Of a stretch of 33,770 nt of DNA, positions 1 to 7,885 are shown piece after piece; the stretch's first letter is position 1, and the number at the start of each line of letters is the position of its first letter. The stretch comes from Chitinophagaceae bacterium (GTDB taxonomy: Bacteria > Bacteroidota > Bacteroidia > Chitinophagales > Chitinophagaceae): NCBI GenBank assembly GCA_947372235.1, contig CANBSW010000036.1:1-33770 (forward strand), read 5' to 3'. Under the pieces are notes generated by a model. It saw nothing but the letters and a program-made list of their open reading frames with translations, had not been told where the DNA came from and did not search any database. Both the position numbers and the translations under genes were made by a program.

Positions 1-882
1 GATATCAATGAATTCAACAGTTTTGCATATGTACAACAACAGGCAACAACCCGAAGATGGCTAATCGATGCCGGTATCCGTTTTGATTACCTGCATTTCA
101 ATTATTTCGATAAACTGTCTGCTACTCAACAGGCTTCTCAAAGCAAATCAATTATCAGCCCGAAAATAAATATTCAATACACAGTAAATCGTGATCTACA
201 ATTGTATGTGAAAGCCGGCAAAGGTTTTCATTCAAATGATACACGTGTGGTTGTGGCTAACCAGGGAAAAGATATTTTACCTGCGGCTTATGGAGGAGAT
301 ATTGGATTGATCGTAAAACCCAGTTCCAGATTGTTATTGAATATAGCAGGCTGGTATCTATACCTTGATCAGGAGTTTGTGTATGTTGGCGATGATGGAA
401 ATATTGAACCCAGCGGCAAAAGCCGTCGCGAAGGAATTGATGTGATTGCACGTTACCAATTAACCAATCATCTGTTTGTCAATATGAATCTGAATTTTAC
501 AAAGCCCAGATCCATTGATGCACCTAAAGAACAAAATTATATTCCTCTCGCCCCAACAGCCAGCAGCACGGGTGGCATTTTTTACAAAGTGAAATATGGC
601 TTTAATGGAAGTCTTACTTATCGTTACATCAAAAACCGTCCGGCCAACGAAGACAACTCAATTGTTGCCAAAGGATATTTTGTAGCAGATGCATCTATCA
701 ATTATACACAACGAAAATATGAAATGGGATTAGCGGTAGAGAATATCTTTAACACCAAATGGAACGAAGCCCAGTTCGCAACAGAATCAAGGTTGCTAAA
801 TGAACCTGCTCCCGTTACTGAATTAAACTTCACCCCAGGCACACCATTTTTTGCGAGGATTAAATTCGCAGTATTCTTTTAA
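1..882 (+). CDS. TonB-dependent receptor, C-terminal part (5' end outside window)
   Basis: The reading frame is open from base 1 to the TAA at 880-882, so the first ATG at 202 is internal and the gene begins upstream of the window. The visible 293 residues are alternating amphipathic strands of an outer-membrane beta barrel. They include the receptor-like segment KAGKGFHSNDTR followed by GGDIGLIVKP, and the protein ends in an aromatic strand (ARIKFAVFF) typical of barrel insertion signals. The N-terminal plug and TonB box are not visible, so the ligand cannot be read. TonB-dependent receptors import metal chelates, vitamins or glycans using energy from TonB-ExbBD. The next gene downstream encodes a HupE/UreJ-type membrane protein, which hints at a metal substrate; that is inference. 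Family assignment is confident, substrate unknown. Confidence 0.85.
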   Translation, partial: DINEFNSFAYVQQQATTRRWLIDAGIRFDYLHFNYFDKLSATQQASQSKSIISPKINIQYTVNRDLQLYVKAGKGFHSNDTRVVVANQGKDILPAAYGGDIGLIVKPSSRLLLNIAGWYLYLDQEFVYVGDDGNIEPSGKSRREGIDVIARYQLTNHLFVNMNLNFTKPRSIDAPKEQNYIPLAPTASSTGGIFYKVKYGFNGSLTYRYIKNRPANEDNSIVAKGYFVADASINYTQRKYEMGLAVENIFNTKWNEAQFATESRLLNEPAPVTELNFTPGTPFFARIKFAVFF

Positions 883-962
883 ATTGTTGTACCAAATCTT
901 AACGTATTGCAATTGATAAACCTATTATTAATATTAGAGAGCTCAGAATTTAGTTATACAAA

Positions 963-1046
963 ACCGTGCCTCTGTGCCTTTGTGCGCAAATTATTTTCTC
1001 ACAAAGGCACGCCGCGCTCGCCAGAGCTTAGCGGGCGAGGAGGCAA
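963..1046. repeat. Interrupted inverted repeat, degenerate relative of the 1830-1889 repeat
   Basis: The left arm begins ACCGTGCCTCTGTG and its inner 11 bases (974-984) pair perfectly with 1000-1010. The outer part of the right arm is displaced by about 27 GC-rich bases (1011-1037). These contain their own small hairpin: CTCGCC at 1017-1022 pairs with GGCGAG at 1034-1039. The left arm closely resembles that of the repeat at 1830-1889, so both are probably copies of one dispersed element. It lies between the receptor gene and the HupE-like gene. Confidence 0.7.
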
Positions 1047-1112
1047 AATTTATTTTTCTATTCTTCCAATATTGATAGTTACACAACAAGTGAAATCTTA
1101 ACCGGGTACTTT

Positions 1113-1790
1113 ATGCAAACAAAATCAAACAGATTCAGCATATTTTCAGGATGTATATTATTGGGATTATTGATCTCACAAAATGCATCTGCGCATGTGG
1201 TTGTACAGGAACTGGATAATATCAGTAAAACAGATGCTGCCATTATTTATCTGATTGTTGGATTTAAACATATTTTGCCATTAGGGTTTGATCATATTTT
1301 ATTTGTATTAAGTCTGTTCCTGTTAAGCCCAAAACTAAAACCGATCATTTTACAATCCACTGCATTTACAGTAGCGCATTCGGTTACACTGATCCTTGCA
1401 TCTTATAATATTATCAGCCCCCCATCAAGAATTATTGAACCGTTAATAGCTTTATCAATTCTATATGTAGCCGTTGAAAATATCCTTTCCCCCAAATTAA
1501 AACCTTCCAGAATTGGCATCGTGTTTTTATTCGGATTGGTGCATGGCTTGGGCTTTGCAGGTGCTTTATCAGAAATGGGATTACCAAAGAATGCATATCT
1601 AACCTCGCTTATCACTTTCAATATAGGTGTTGAATTAGGGCAGGTAACCATTATTTTAGCCGCTTATTTTTTACTCGCTAAATGGTTTTCAGATAAGCCT
1701 TATTACCGTTCGAAAATAGTAATTCCTATCTCCATCCTTATCGCCCTCACCGCCGCTTTCTGGACGGTACAGAGAATCTTTTTTGTATAG
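1113..1790 (+). CDS. HupE/UreJ family membrane protein (putative metal transporter)
   Basis: This 225-residue protein has an N-terminal signal-like segment ending near ASA (about residue 27) and about six hydrophobic segments. The signature HILPLGFDH (residues 53-61) matches the H-x-D-H motif of the HupE/UreJ family. Later polar residues inside membrane segments are H89, H144 (FGLVHGLGFAG), N170 and E174. Family members are thought to move nickel or cobalt across a membrane, often near hydrogenase or urease genes. No such enzyme is encoded here, so the metal is not determined. The gene follows the TonB receptor in the same direction with a 230 bp repeat-bearing gap, and converges on a TPR lipoprotein gene. 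Receptor plus inner-membrane carrier would make a plausible uptake route, but this is inference. Confidence 0.8.
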   Translation: MQTKSNRFSIFSGCILLGLLISQNASAHVVVQELDNISKTDAAIIYLIVGFKHILPLGFDHILFVLSLFLLSPKLKPIILQSTAFTVAHSVTLILASYNIISPPSRIIEPLIALSILYVAVENILSPKLKPSRIGIVFLFGLVHGLGFAGALSEMGLPKNAYLTSLITFNIGVELGQVTIILAAYFLLAKWFSDKPYYRSKIVIPISILIALTAAFWTVQRIFFV

Positions 1791-1826
1791 CGGTCGGGGC
1801 GCTTAAAACCGACCTGAACGCTTTTG
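1791..1826 (+). repeat. Short post-stop repeat (GGTCGGG...CCTGAACG), copy 1
   Basis: The element begins at the base after the HupE-like stop codon. GGTCGG pairs with CCGACC around a TTAAAA loop, and CTGAACG follows. A similar element with the same start word, TTAAA centre and CCTGAACG end occupies 24495-24525, also directly after a stop codon. It may act as a 3'-end hairpin; no U-run follows, so it is not a standard intrinsic terminator. Confidence 0.5.
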
Positions 1827-1829
1827 AAA

Positions 1830-1889
1830 AACCGTGCCTCCGTGTCTTTGTGAGAAAATTTATTCGCACAAAGACACGGAGGCACGGTT
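1830..1889. repeat. Perfect 23-bp inverted repeat between convergent genes
   Basis: Bases 1830-1852 and 1867-1889 are exact reverse complements separated by a 14-base AT-rich loop. The arm begins AACCGTGCCTCCGTG and continues with TCTTTGTG. It resembles the arms of the interrupted repeat at 963-1046. The position between the 3' ends of the HupE-like and TPR genes would suit a bidirectional 3'-end structure, though neither side has a classical U-run. Confidence 0.85.
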
Positions 1890-1909
1890 AAAAGAATCGT
1901 TGATAAAAC

Positions 1910-1946
1910 TGCGCCCTTGCGTGCAATATATTCTCGCAAAGGCGCA
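1910..1946. repeat. 12-bp imperfect inverted repeat
   Basis: TGCGCCCTTGCG (1910-1921) pairs with CGCAAAGGCGCA (1935-1946) with one mismatch and a 13-base loop. It sits directly beside the larger repeat at 1830-1889 and 12 bases from the TPR gene stop. The word style (CTTTGCG/CGCAAAG) is like that of its neighbour but the sequence differs. Confidence 0.65.
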
Positions 1947-1957
1947 ATAAAAATTGC

Positions 1958-3247
1958 TTATAACAAGGCCTTCAAATCCTTTTGTTTGGCAGGAGACAAA
2001 TCATAGAAATTCTTATTCGCCGCTTTAAAAAACTCACCCGAATTGTAATTCTTCCCCAGTTCCTTCATCATCTTTCCCATCCAATACAATTCCAAAGCTT
2101 CCAGTGGTTTTCCCGATACATTTGCTTTATACACTTCCATTGCTTTCGGGTCATTACCAGCTTTGTGCAATGTCCATGCAAGCCATGCATAGGTTTGTGG
2201 AGTTGCACGGTTACTGATTTCTTTTTCTGCAATAGCCAATGCTTTCTGTGGAGATTGTAGTATGCTGGTAAATAATTCAATCAAATATTTGTTGTACATC
2301 CCACCATAAACAGAATCAGATGCTTTATTCACAAAATCATTCGCATATTGTTTTTGCAACATACTATCCCCTTTTTGTTCTGCCACCCATTCAAAATTGA
2401 AAAGAGCATCCGGTAAATGATTTTTTGAAGCGATAAAACGAAAGATCTTTTCTGCCTGAGCAGGATCATTGTCTTTCATCAAAGCGATCCGTCCAAGTCC
2501 TTGAAGACTGTGGTAATCCGCAGCATTTTGTTTCAGATTGGCAACAAAGAGATCATTGGCTTTTTTAAGTTCCCCTTCATGCATAAAGAGATCTGCCATA
2601 TTGGACAAAGCAGTTTGTTTTAGTACTAAACTTGTTCCCGACCAATCAGCAGCTTTTTGCATATAGAAAACAGCACTATCTGTCTCGCCCTGTAAATGTT
2701 TCCATTTTGAAACACGAAAGAAATACCCGTACTCATTGCTCACAGCGCAGGAATGCAAAGCCTGGCTGGCCGGAATATAAGAACCCAGTTCAAACTGCGT
2801 ATCAAAATACAATAAAGTGGAAGCATATTTCTCAGATCCGATCGCAAGTGCTTTTTGTACAAAGTTGTCCGCTTTCTTAAACCGGTGACGTGTAATATTT
2901 AATGATGCCAGCGAACGTAAAATTCCGGTCTCAGCCTCCTTGTTCTGCAGGTTGATGAGGCTAAGAGCAGAATCAGCCGCCAAAAGGTCTGCCATATCGC
3001 CGTACAGGTGAAACCTTTGGGAAAGTGCCCCCGCATAACGGGATAAAGCCGTATAGCTTCCGGGAGCAGAATCTAATCTGTTTTTCCAGAAATCCAGGTC
3101 GCCGGATGCCAGTTTTTCTGTTTCAGAAAGTTGGGAATGGTAAATAAGGCTGTCCGTAAAAGCTTTATCTACAATAGGTTTACTGCTATTTTTACAGGAT
3201 GAGGCTATCACAAGAACAAATAGGATGATGCGTATAAAAGGGTTCAT
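1958..3247 (-). CDS. TPR-repeat lipoprotein
   Basis: This 429-residue protein starts with a hydrophobic signal sequence and a lipobox (VIASSC, lipidated Cys at residue 18), so it is probably anchored in the periplasm-facing or outer membrane. The rest is helical, with repeated tetratricopeptide-like units, for example a segment around LQGLGRIALMKDNDPAQAEKIF and another near YAWLAWTLHKAGNDPKAMEVY. TPR proteins are scaffolds for protein contacts; no enzymatic domain is seen. The gene converges on the HupE-like gene and is divergent from groES. From memory, TPR lipoproteins occur beside HupE-like genes in other Bacteroidota, but I could not verify this. No clear promoter was seen in front of it. 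Confidence 0.8.
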   Translation of the reverse strand: MNPFIRIILFVLVIASSCKNSSKPIVDKAFTDSLIYHSQLSETEKLASGDLDFWKNRLDSAPGSYTALSRYAGALSQRFHLYGDMADLLAADSALSLINLQNKEAETGILRSLASLNITRHRFKKADNFVQKALAIGSEKYASTLLYFDTQFELGSYIPASQALHSCAVSNEYGYFFRVSKWKHLQGETDSAVFYMQKAADWSGTSLVLKQTALSNMADLFMHEGELKKANDLFVANLKQNAADYHSLQGLGRIALMKDNDPAQAEKIFRFIASKNHLPDALFNFEWVAEQKGDSMLQKQYANDFVNKASDSVYGGMYNKYLIELFTSILQSPQKALAIAEKEISNRATPQTYAWLAWTLHKAGNDPKAMEVYKANVSGKPLEALELYWMGKMMKELGKNYNSGEFFKAANKNFYDLSPAKQKDLKALL

Positions 3248-3368
3248 GGTTGTTTTTTCTCATTTACGTAAAAAAGGGAGTGTAAGATTGATTTTACTGG
3301 GATAAAACCATTGGTTGGCTACAAAAATCCCTATGAAATTTTGACACTTTACTATCAAAAACTTCCCC

Positions 3369-3376
3369 CATCTTTG
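3369..3376 (+). promoter_or_regulatory. Possible -7 promoter word upstream of groES
   Basis: CATCTTTG differs from the Bacteroidota -7 consensus TAnnTTTG at its first base. A TTTTG at 3339-3343 could be the -33 element, although the 25-base spacing is longer than usual. It would give a groES leader of about 130 bases. No CIRCE operator (TTAGCACTC repeat) was found between 3248 and 3516. Confidence 0.3.
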
Positions 3377-3516
3377 CGCGGTTTCTGACAGTCTTTGTAT
3401 GTTCCCGGTTGCTTTAGGCCCCATTTCTGAAAATTTGACCTGAATACACCTCATGGCATAATTATCGAGTACCGTCAGTATATTATTAACTCAATCAATT
3501 AAAAAACCTATAACGT

Positions 3517-3798
3517 ATGGCAAAAAAACTCAACGTTACTCCTCTGCACGACAGAGTAATTGTTAAGCCAGCTGCTGCTGAAGAAAAAACTGCAGGCGGA
3601 ATCATTATCCCTGATACAGCAAAAGAAAAACCACAACGTGGCACCATCGTGGCTGCCGGAACTGGTAAAAAAGATGAACCCGTAACTGTAAAAGTGGGTG
3701 ATACGGTTTTGTATGGTAAATATGCAGGAACTGAGATCACGATCGAAGGACAGGATCTTTTGATCATGAGGGAAAGTGATATCCTCGCGATCGTTTAA
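3517..3798 (+). CDS. groES: Co-chaperonin GroES
   Basis: At 93 residues this is the normal length for GroES. The N-terminus ([14 protein letters not shown]) and the mobile loop (about residues 24-38, [20 protein letters not shown]) are characteristic, as is the later [10 protein letters not shown] segment. GroES forms the seven-subunit lid that closes the GroEL chamber during ATP-driven folding in the cytoplasm. The start at 3517 gives the conserved [13 protein letters not shown] beginning. groEL follows after 97 bp in the same direction. The whole spacer is an A/T-rich palindromic repeat, which is unusual for this pair. Confidence 0.97.
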   Translation: MAKKLNVTPLHDRVIVKPAAAEEKTAGGIIIPDTAKEKPQRGTIVAAGTGKKDEPVTVKVGDTVLYGKYAGTEITIEGQDLLIMRESDILAIV

Positions 3799-3799
3799 T

Positions 3800-3888
3800 A
3801 ATTTGAAAATTTGAAAATGTGCTAATTTGAAAATAATTAGCCATTCTTCCTCAATTTTCAAATCTTCAAATTCTCAAATTTTCAAATT
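3800..3888. repeat. Palindromic TTGAAAAT-word repeat filling the groES-groEL spacer
   Basis: The left arm is built from repeats of the word TTTGAAAAT, and the right arm from its complement ATTTTCAAAT. Bases 3800-3817 pair with 3871-3888 at 17 of 18 positions. The unit occupies nearly all of the spacer between the groES stop (3798) and the groEL ATG (3896). A transcript would carry a long hairpin inside the chaperonin message, which could affect the GroES:GroEL ratio; that is inference. Confidence 0.8.
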
Positions 3889-3895
3889 TAAAAAA

Positions 3896-5530
3896 ATGGC
3901 AAAACAAATATTCTTCGATATCGAAGCTAGAAACAAGATGAAAAAAGGCGTTGACATTTTAGCCAACGCTGTTAAAGTAACCCTCGGACCAAAAGGCCGT
4001 AACGTGGTTATTGAAAAGAAATTCGGGGCTCCACAGGTTACCAAAGATGGTGTAACTGTAGCCAAAGAAATTGAACTGGATGATCCTATTGAAAACATGG
4101 GTGCACAGATGGTTAAAGAAGTAGCTTCTAAAACCGCAGATATTGCAGGTGATGGTACTACTACTGCAACTGTTCTTGCCCAAAGCATTATCAGCGAAGG
4201 TTTGAAAAACGTTGCTGCCGGCGCTAATCCAATGGATCTGAAACGCGGTATCGACAAAGCGGTTGCGAAAGTGATCGATAGTCTGAAAGCACAATCTCAG
4301 GCAGTGGGTAATGATTCTAAGAAAATTGAACAGGTGGCTACTATCTCTGCAAACAGTGATAGCGAAATTGGCAAACTGATCGCTATGGCAATGGCGAAAG
4401 TGGGAAAAGAAGGGGTAATTACTGTTGAAGAAGCTAAAGGAACTGATACCACAGTTGATGTGGTAGAAGGTATGCAATTCGATCGTGGATATATTTCTCC
4501 ATACTTCGTTACCAACAGCGAAAAAATGGAAGTTGAATTACAGAACCCTTACATCCTGATCTACGACAAAAAGATCAGCGCTATGAAAGACATTCTTCAT
4601 ATTCTGGAGAAAGTGGCTCAAAGTGGCCGTCCGTTATTGATCATTGCTGAAGACCTGGAAGGTGAAGCTTTGGCAACATTGGTAGTAAATAAATTACGTG
4701 GCACATTGAAAGTGGCTGCTGTTAAAGCTCCGGGTTTTGGTGATCGCAGAAAAGAAATGTTAACCGATATTGCTATCCTTACTGCTGGTATTGTAGTGAG
4801 TGAGGAACAAGGCTTCAAATTAGAGAATGCAGACCTTACTTATTTAGGACAGGCCGCTTCTGTAACTATTGATAAAGACAACACTATCGTTGTTGGCGGT
4901 AAAGGCAAAAAAGCTGATATCGTTGCCCGTGTTAACCAGATCAAAGCACAGGTTGAGAATACAACTTCAGATTATGACCGCGAAAAATTACAGGAGCGTC
5001 TCGCTAAATTAAGCGGTGGTGTAGCTGTATTATACGTAGGTGCTGCAACAGAAGTTGAAATGAAAGAAAAGAAAGACCGTGTTGATGATGCTTTACACGC
5101 AACAAGAGCTGCTGTAGAAGAAGGGATCGTTCCTGGTGGCGGAGTTGCTTATATACGTGCAGTTGAAAGTCTTGAAAAACTGAAAGGTGCCAATGAAGAT
5201 GAAACAACTGGTATCCAGATCGTGAAAAGAGCGATTGAAGAGCCTTTACGCCAGATTGTGATCAACAGTGGAATTGAAGGTTCTATTGTAGTTCAGAAAA
5301 TCAAAGAAGGAAAAGGAGATTTTGGTTTCAATGCTCGCACAGAAGTGTATGAGAACCTGTTTAAAGCAGGTGTAATTGATCCAACCAAAGTTACCCGTGT
5401 AGCATTGGAAAATGCAGCGTCAATAGCCGCTATGCTGTTAACAACAGAGTGCGTGATTGCTGACAAACCAAAGCCTGAAGCTGCTCATGCACATGGTGCA
5501 CCTGATATGGGTGGAATGGGTGGTTATTAA
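3896..5530 (+). CDS. groEL: 60 kDa chaperonin GroEL
   Basis: With the ATG at 3896 the protein is 544 residues, the usual length. It begins [20 protein letters not shown] and shows the ATP-site residues DGVTVAKEI (D51) and GDGTTTAT (85-92). The equatorial segment [20 protein letters not shown] is present, and the tail ends in the usual GGM-type motif (PDMGGMGGY). GroEL forms the double-ring folding chamber. An upstream in-frame ATG at 3827 would add 23 residues encoded by the palindromic repeat, and no GroEL carries such an extension, so it is rejected. A hairpin terminator follows at 5552. Identification is certain. Confidence 0.98.
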   Translation: MAKQIFFDIEARNKMKKGVDILANAVKVTLGPKGRNVVIEKKFGAPQVTKDGVTVAKEIELDDPIENMGAQMVKEVASKTADIAGDGTTTATVLAQSIISEGLKNVAAGANPMDLKRGIDKAVAKVIDSLKAQSQAVGNDSKKIEQVATISANSDSEIGKLIAMAMAKVGKEGVITVEEAKGTDTTVDVVEGMQFDRGYISPYFVTNSEKMEVELQNPYILIYDKKISAMKDILHILEKVAQSGRPLLIIAEDLEGEALATLVVNKLRGTLKVAAVKAPGFGDRRKEMLTDIAILTAGIVVSEEQGFKLENADLTYLGQAASVTIDKDNTIVVGGKGKKADIVARVNQIKAQVENTTSDYDREKLQERLAKLSGGVAVLYVGAATEVEMKEKKDRVDDALHATRAAVEEGIVPGGGVAYIRAVESLEKLKGANEDETTGIQIVKRAIEEPLRQIVINSGIEGSIVVQKIKEGKGDFGFNARTEVYENLFKAGVIDPTKVTRVALENAASIAAMLLTTECVIADKPKPEAAHAHGAPDMGGMGGY

Positions 5531-5551
5531 TACCCATCTTACTTAACATAC

Positions 5552-5590
5552 AATCCCCGCTTTGGAAACGATGCGGGGATTTTTTATTTT
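5552..5590 (+). terminator. Intrinsic terminator of groEL
   Basis: AATCCCCGC (5552-5560) pairs with GCGGGGATT (5573-5581) around a 12-base loop, followed by a T-rich run. It is only 22 bases past the groEL stop and runs into the 3' end of the convergent YhhN gene, so it may also slow minus-strand transcription. Confidence 0.85.
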
Positions 5591-6294
5591 TTTATATAAA
5601 TTTTAATAACCCCTTTAACCATAAAGAATTGAAACAGGGCATAACAGAGCAGACTAATGATAAACCCCTTTGATTGTCCGTTAAATCGGAACAGGTTTAC
5701 TGTGAATGCCATATTCTGTATTATGAGAAGGATTGTACCCGGAATAAAATACCTCAGCACTATCTTTGAGTATAAAGGATGAGATGTAAGATTAATTATA
5801 AAAATAAACATGATAATAAGACAACTTATATAGATAATAAATGGGATCAGATAATCACCGAAATCGGCACTCATAATAGAAAGAAACCAATAGGCTATCA
5901 ATAGTAAAATGATAAACACGGACAGCAAAAAGAATGGTTTATATATCTTTCCCTTCATTAAACTTTTGAAAAAAACACTGTAACAAATAATCATAATAAT
6001 AAATGTGCTCAAACTGCTACTGAAAAAAAATCCATTGGTTACAACCAGTTGTAAAACATCACCAAAAAAAGAAAAAATCAAGCCAATATAAAAAATGAGT
6101 TTACTAATAGGATTGCTAATATCATCATCATTCAGGAATAAATAAAAAAGAAGCAGGGGCACAAGCAGGGGCTCTGTAATTACAATATAGGGCAAGTCGA
6201 AATACAGGAATATACAGTCCAGTAGAACTAATAGCCAGAAAACCGGAAGAATATATTTACCAACATTTTTTTCCATCTTATCAGTTACATTCAA
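5584..6294 (-). CDS. YhhN/lysoplasmalogenase-like membrane protein, paralogue 3 (most diverged)
   Basis: This 236-residue protein is almost wholly hydrophobic, with about eight membrane segments. It aligns along its length with the two upstream neighbours: FYIGLIFSFFGDV matches their GLxxxFxGD segment, and there is a shared ending FMVKGVIKIY. YhhN relatives include enzymes that hydrolyse the vinyl-ether bond of lysoplasmalogens. The conserved F-x2-G-x2-x-F-x3-H stretch after GD is badly altered here (FFFSSSLSTFIIMIICYS), so activity is doubtful. It starts 6 bp after the upstream paralogue's stop, so the two are co-transcribed. An alternative ATG at 6276 gives MEKNVGKYIL, which aligns better with the neighbour's MEKFFQKRTL. 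Confidence 0.7.
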   Translation of the reverse strand: MNVTDKMEKNVGKYILPVFWLLVLLDCIFLYFDLPYIVITEPLLVPLLLFYLFLNDDDISNPISKLIFYIGLIFSFFGDVLQLVVTNGFFFSSSLSTFIIMIICYSVFFKSLMKGKIYKPFFLLSVFIILLLIAYWFLSIMSADFGDYLIPFIIYISCLIIMFIFIINLTSHPLYSKIVLRYFIPGTILLIIQNMAFTVNLFRFNGQSKGFIISLLCYALFQFFMVKGVIKIYIKK

Positions 6295-6300
6295 TAAATA

Positions 6301-6993
6301 TTAATCAATCTGTAAATAAACCCTGCGAATCCCTTTTACAATAAGGTATTGTGCCAAACCATAGGTGAACATGATTACCACATATACATCCTTATTTCCT
6401 CCCCAATGAAATTTATTCAATGCCACCAGTATATTCTCGATCAAAAAAACAAGTGTTCCCGGAATTAGCCAGTTAATCGCTATCGGCCGGTAATCGATAT
6501 TTGTAATGATATTAATAGAGGATGAAATCATGATAGATAAACTGATCATATACCCAAGGATAGGCAATTGATAATCTCCCATTTCATTACCCAGAAAACC
6601 GTTAAACCAGTATGCCAGATAAGAAAGGATTCCTATCGATAATACAAAAGGTATGATCTTTTGGATTGATAATTTATTGATAAAGAAGAACGCAGTACTA
6701 TATACCAGATTCATCAACAAAAATGCGATCATACCACTTAGAAAGAAAGTATCATTGATAACTATGAGCAATACATCCCCGAAAAAAGCCAGAAACAGTC
6801 CAATATAAAAAATAGATTTTCCGTGGGGCTTACCAATATTGGTATCATTGATCATCAGGTGTAACAACAATAAAGGAACCAGAAAGGGTTTGGTTACTGC
6901 TCGGTATGGAAGGACATAAAACTGGAAAATACAATGAAGTATTAATACCATCCAGTAAATTGTCAGGGTTCTTTTTTGAAAGAATTTCTCCAT
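6301..6993 (-). CDS. YhhN/lysoplasmalogenase-like membrane protein, paralogue 2
   Basis: A 230-residue polytopic membrane protein, the middle of three tandem paralogues. It has the family-like segments PFLVPLLLLHL, FYIGLFLAFFGDVLL and FFLSGMIAF. The position of the conserved His of the third copy (AFIGTHICN) is an Asn here (AFLLMNLVY). It ends LAQYLIVKGIRRVYLQ, matching the LAQYLLVKGF of the first copy. YhhN proteins are integral membrane proteins, some of which act on lysoplasmalogens; the substrate here is unknown. It lies 86 bp after the first copy and 6 bp before the third, all on the minus strand, which suggests one transcript. Confidence 0.75.
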   Translation of the reverse strand: MEKFFQKRTLTIYWMVLILHCIFQFYVLPYRAVTKPFLVPLLLLHLMINDTNIGKPHGKSIFYIGLFLAFFGDVLLIVINDTFFLSGMIAFLLMNLVYSTAFFFINKLSIQKIIPFVLSIGILSYLAYWFNGFLGNEMGDYQLPILGYMISLSIMISSSINIITNIDYRPIAINWLIPGTLVFLIENILVALNKFHWGGNKDVYVVIMFTYGLAQYLIVKGIRRVYLQID

Positions 6994-7079
6994 ATTCCTT
7001 ATTTGTTAAATACACTTTTGATAAATGTGAAAGTAACCGGATTCCATTAAAATTACAATATGATACTGTCAAAAACAAT

Positions 7080-7757
7080 TCAGGTATGCTTTATAGTTTT
7101 GATGCCTGAAAAGCCTTTCACGAGTAAATACTGAGCAAGTCCATAAGTAAGCATAACAATGATATCATGTAAAGGATTGTAAAAAAGAAATTTGTTCACG
7201 GCAAGGATCGTATCAGACAAAACAAAGAACCCGGCCCCGGGAATAATAAATTTCATGGCCAATCCTTTAATGGAAGGATTCTGAAGGGTTCCGGTAGCCA
7301 AAACTGCCATCAAACAAATGATACACATATATATAATGATCGGCAACTCGAAACTGCCCAGGTTGGGCTTGATCTGGCTAAATACAATTGCAGAAAATAG
7401 CAACAGCACCAAAAAAGAAATATATGTTGCGCTTCCCTTTCCCAATTTTCCTTTTTGCAAACTGATAAAGAAAATACCATTGCAAATATGGGTGCCAATA
7501 AAGGCCAGCATACCCACTAAAAAAAACAGTTCGCCGCTAAAACTCAGGAACAGATCACCTAAAAAAGAAAATACCAATCCTACATAAACCAACCAGCTTG
7601 ATCTTCCTTCAAAAGAAGCCAGAAAAACGATGAGAATGGGTATAAGGGTAAGTTTTGTAATGGTTCTTGCCTCCCCCATTTTCAAATAAATAAATAGACA
7701 ATGAATTAAAAGGACGGTAGCAAAAATCAGGGTTCCGTATTTTTTAAACTGACTCAT
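7080..7757 (-). CDS. YhhN family (lysoplasmalogenase-like) membrane protein, paralogue 1
   Basis: This 225-residue protein with about eight membrane segments is the copy closest to the YhhN pattern: GLVFSFLGDLFLSFSGELFF is followed by LVGMLAFIGTHICNGIFF. It keeps both the GD aspartate and the following His that the family tends to conserve. A second conserved-looking part is FIIPGAGFFVLSDTILAVNKF. Characterised relatives cleave lysoplasmalogen into an aldehyde and a glycerophospho-alcohol in the membrane. It is the first gene of the three-paralogue minus-strand set. No clear promoter word was seen upstream. Family likely; enzymatic activity inferred only. Confidence 0.8.
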   Translation of the reverse strand: MSQFKKYGTLIFATVLLIHCLFIYLKMGEARTITKLTLIPILIVFLASFEGRSSWLVYVGLVFSFLGDLFLSFSGELFFLVGMLAFIGTHICNGIFFISLQKGKLGKGSATYISFLVLLLFSAIVFSQIKPNLGSFELPIIIYMCIICLMAVLATGTLQNPSIKGLAMKFIIPGAGFFVLSDTILAVNKFLFYNPLHDIIVMLTYGLAQYLLVKGFSGIKTIKHT

Positions 7758-7873
7758 GAGCTAAGTTTAGGGTAATGATAAGCTTCTACCCGAAAATACC
7801 CACAACTGTTGACATTCATAATCTATACACCCCATTTTATTAACAACTGCTGCTAATGTAAATTGATAACTAT

Positions 7874-7881
7874 TACTTTTG
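7874..7881 (+). promoter_or_regulatory. -7 promoter word (TACTTTTG) for the small membrane protein
   Basis: TACTTTTG matches TAnnTTTG exactly. It ends only 4 bases before the ATG at 7886, so transcription would begin at or close to the start codon and the message could be nearly leaderless. No convincing -33 element was seen. Confidence 0.4.
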
Positions 7882-7885
7882 CCGC

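Noticed and set aside
907..1101. 64-codon open frame between receptor and HupE-like genes
   Set aside because: It is made largely of the interrupted inverted repeat at 963-1046, starts with a TTG codon and shows no protein-like composition.
3260..3454. Small minus-strand frame between the TPR gene and groES
   Set aside because: No recognisable protein features, and it covers the likely groES promoter region.
3248..3516. CIRCE/HrcA operator for groES
   Set aside because: I looked for TTAGCACTC and its complement in the groES upstream region and did not find it.
3827..3895. Upstream ATG that would extend GroEL by 23 residues
   Set aside because: The extension is translated palindromic repeat, and GroEL proteins begin at [12 protein letters not shown] sequences, matching the ATG at 3896.
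3874..4515. Long antisense frames opposite groEL
   Set aside because: They lie wholly on the reverse of a certain gene and carry no family features; they are shadows of its codon use.
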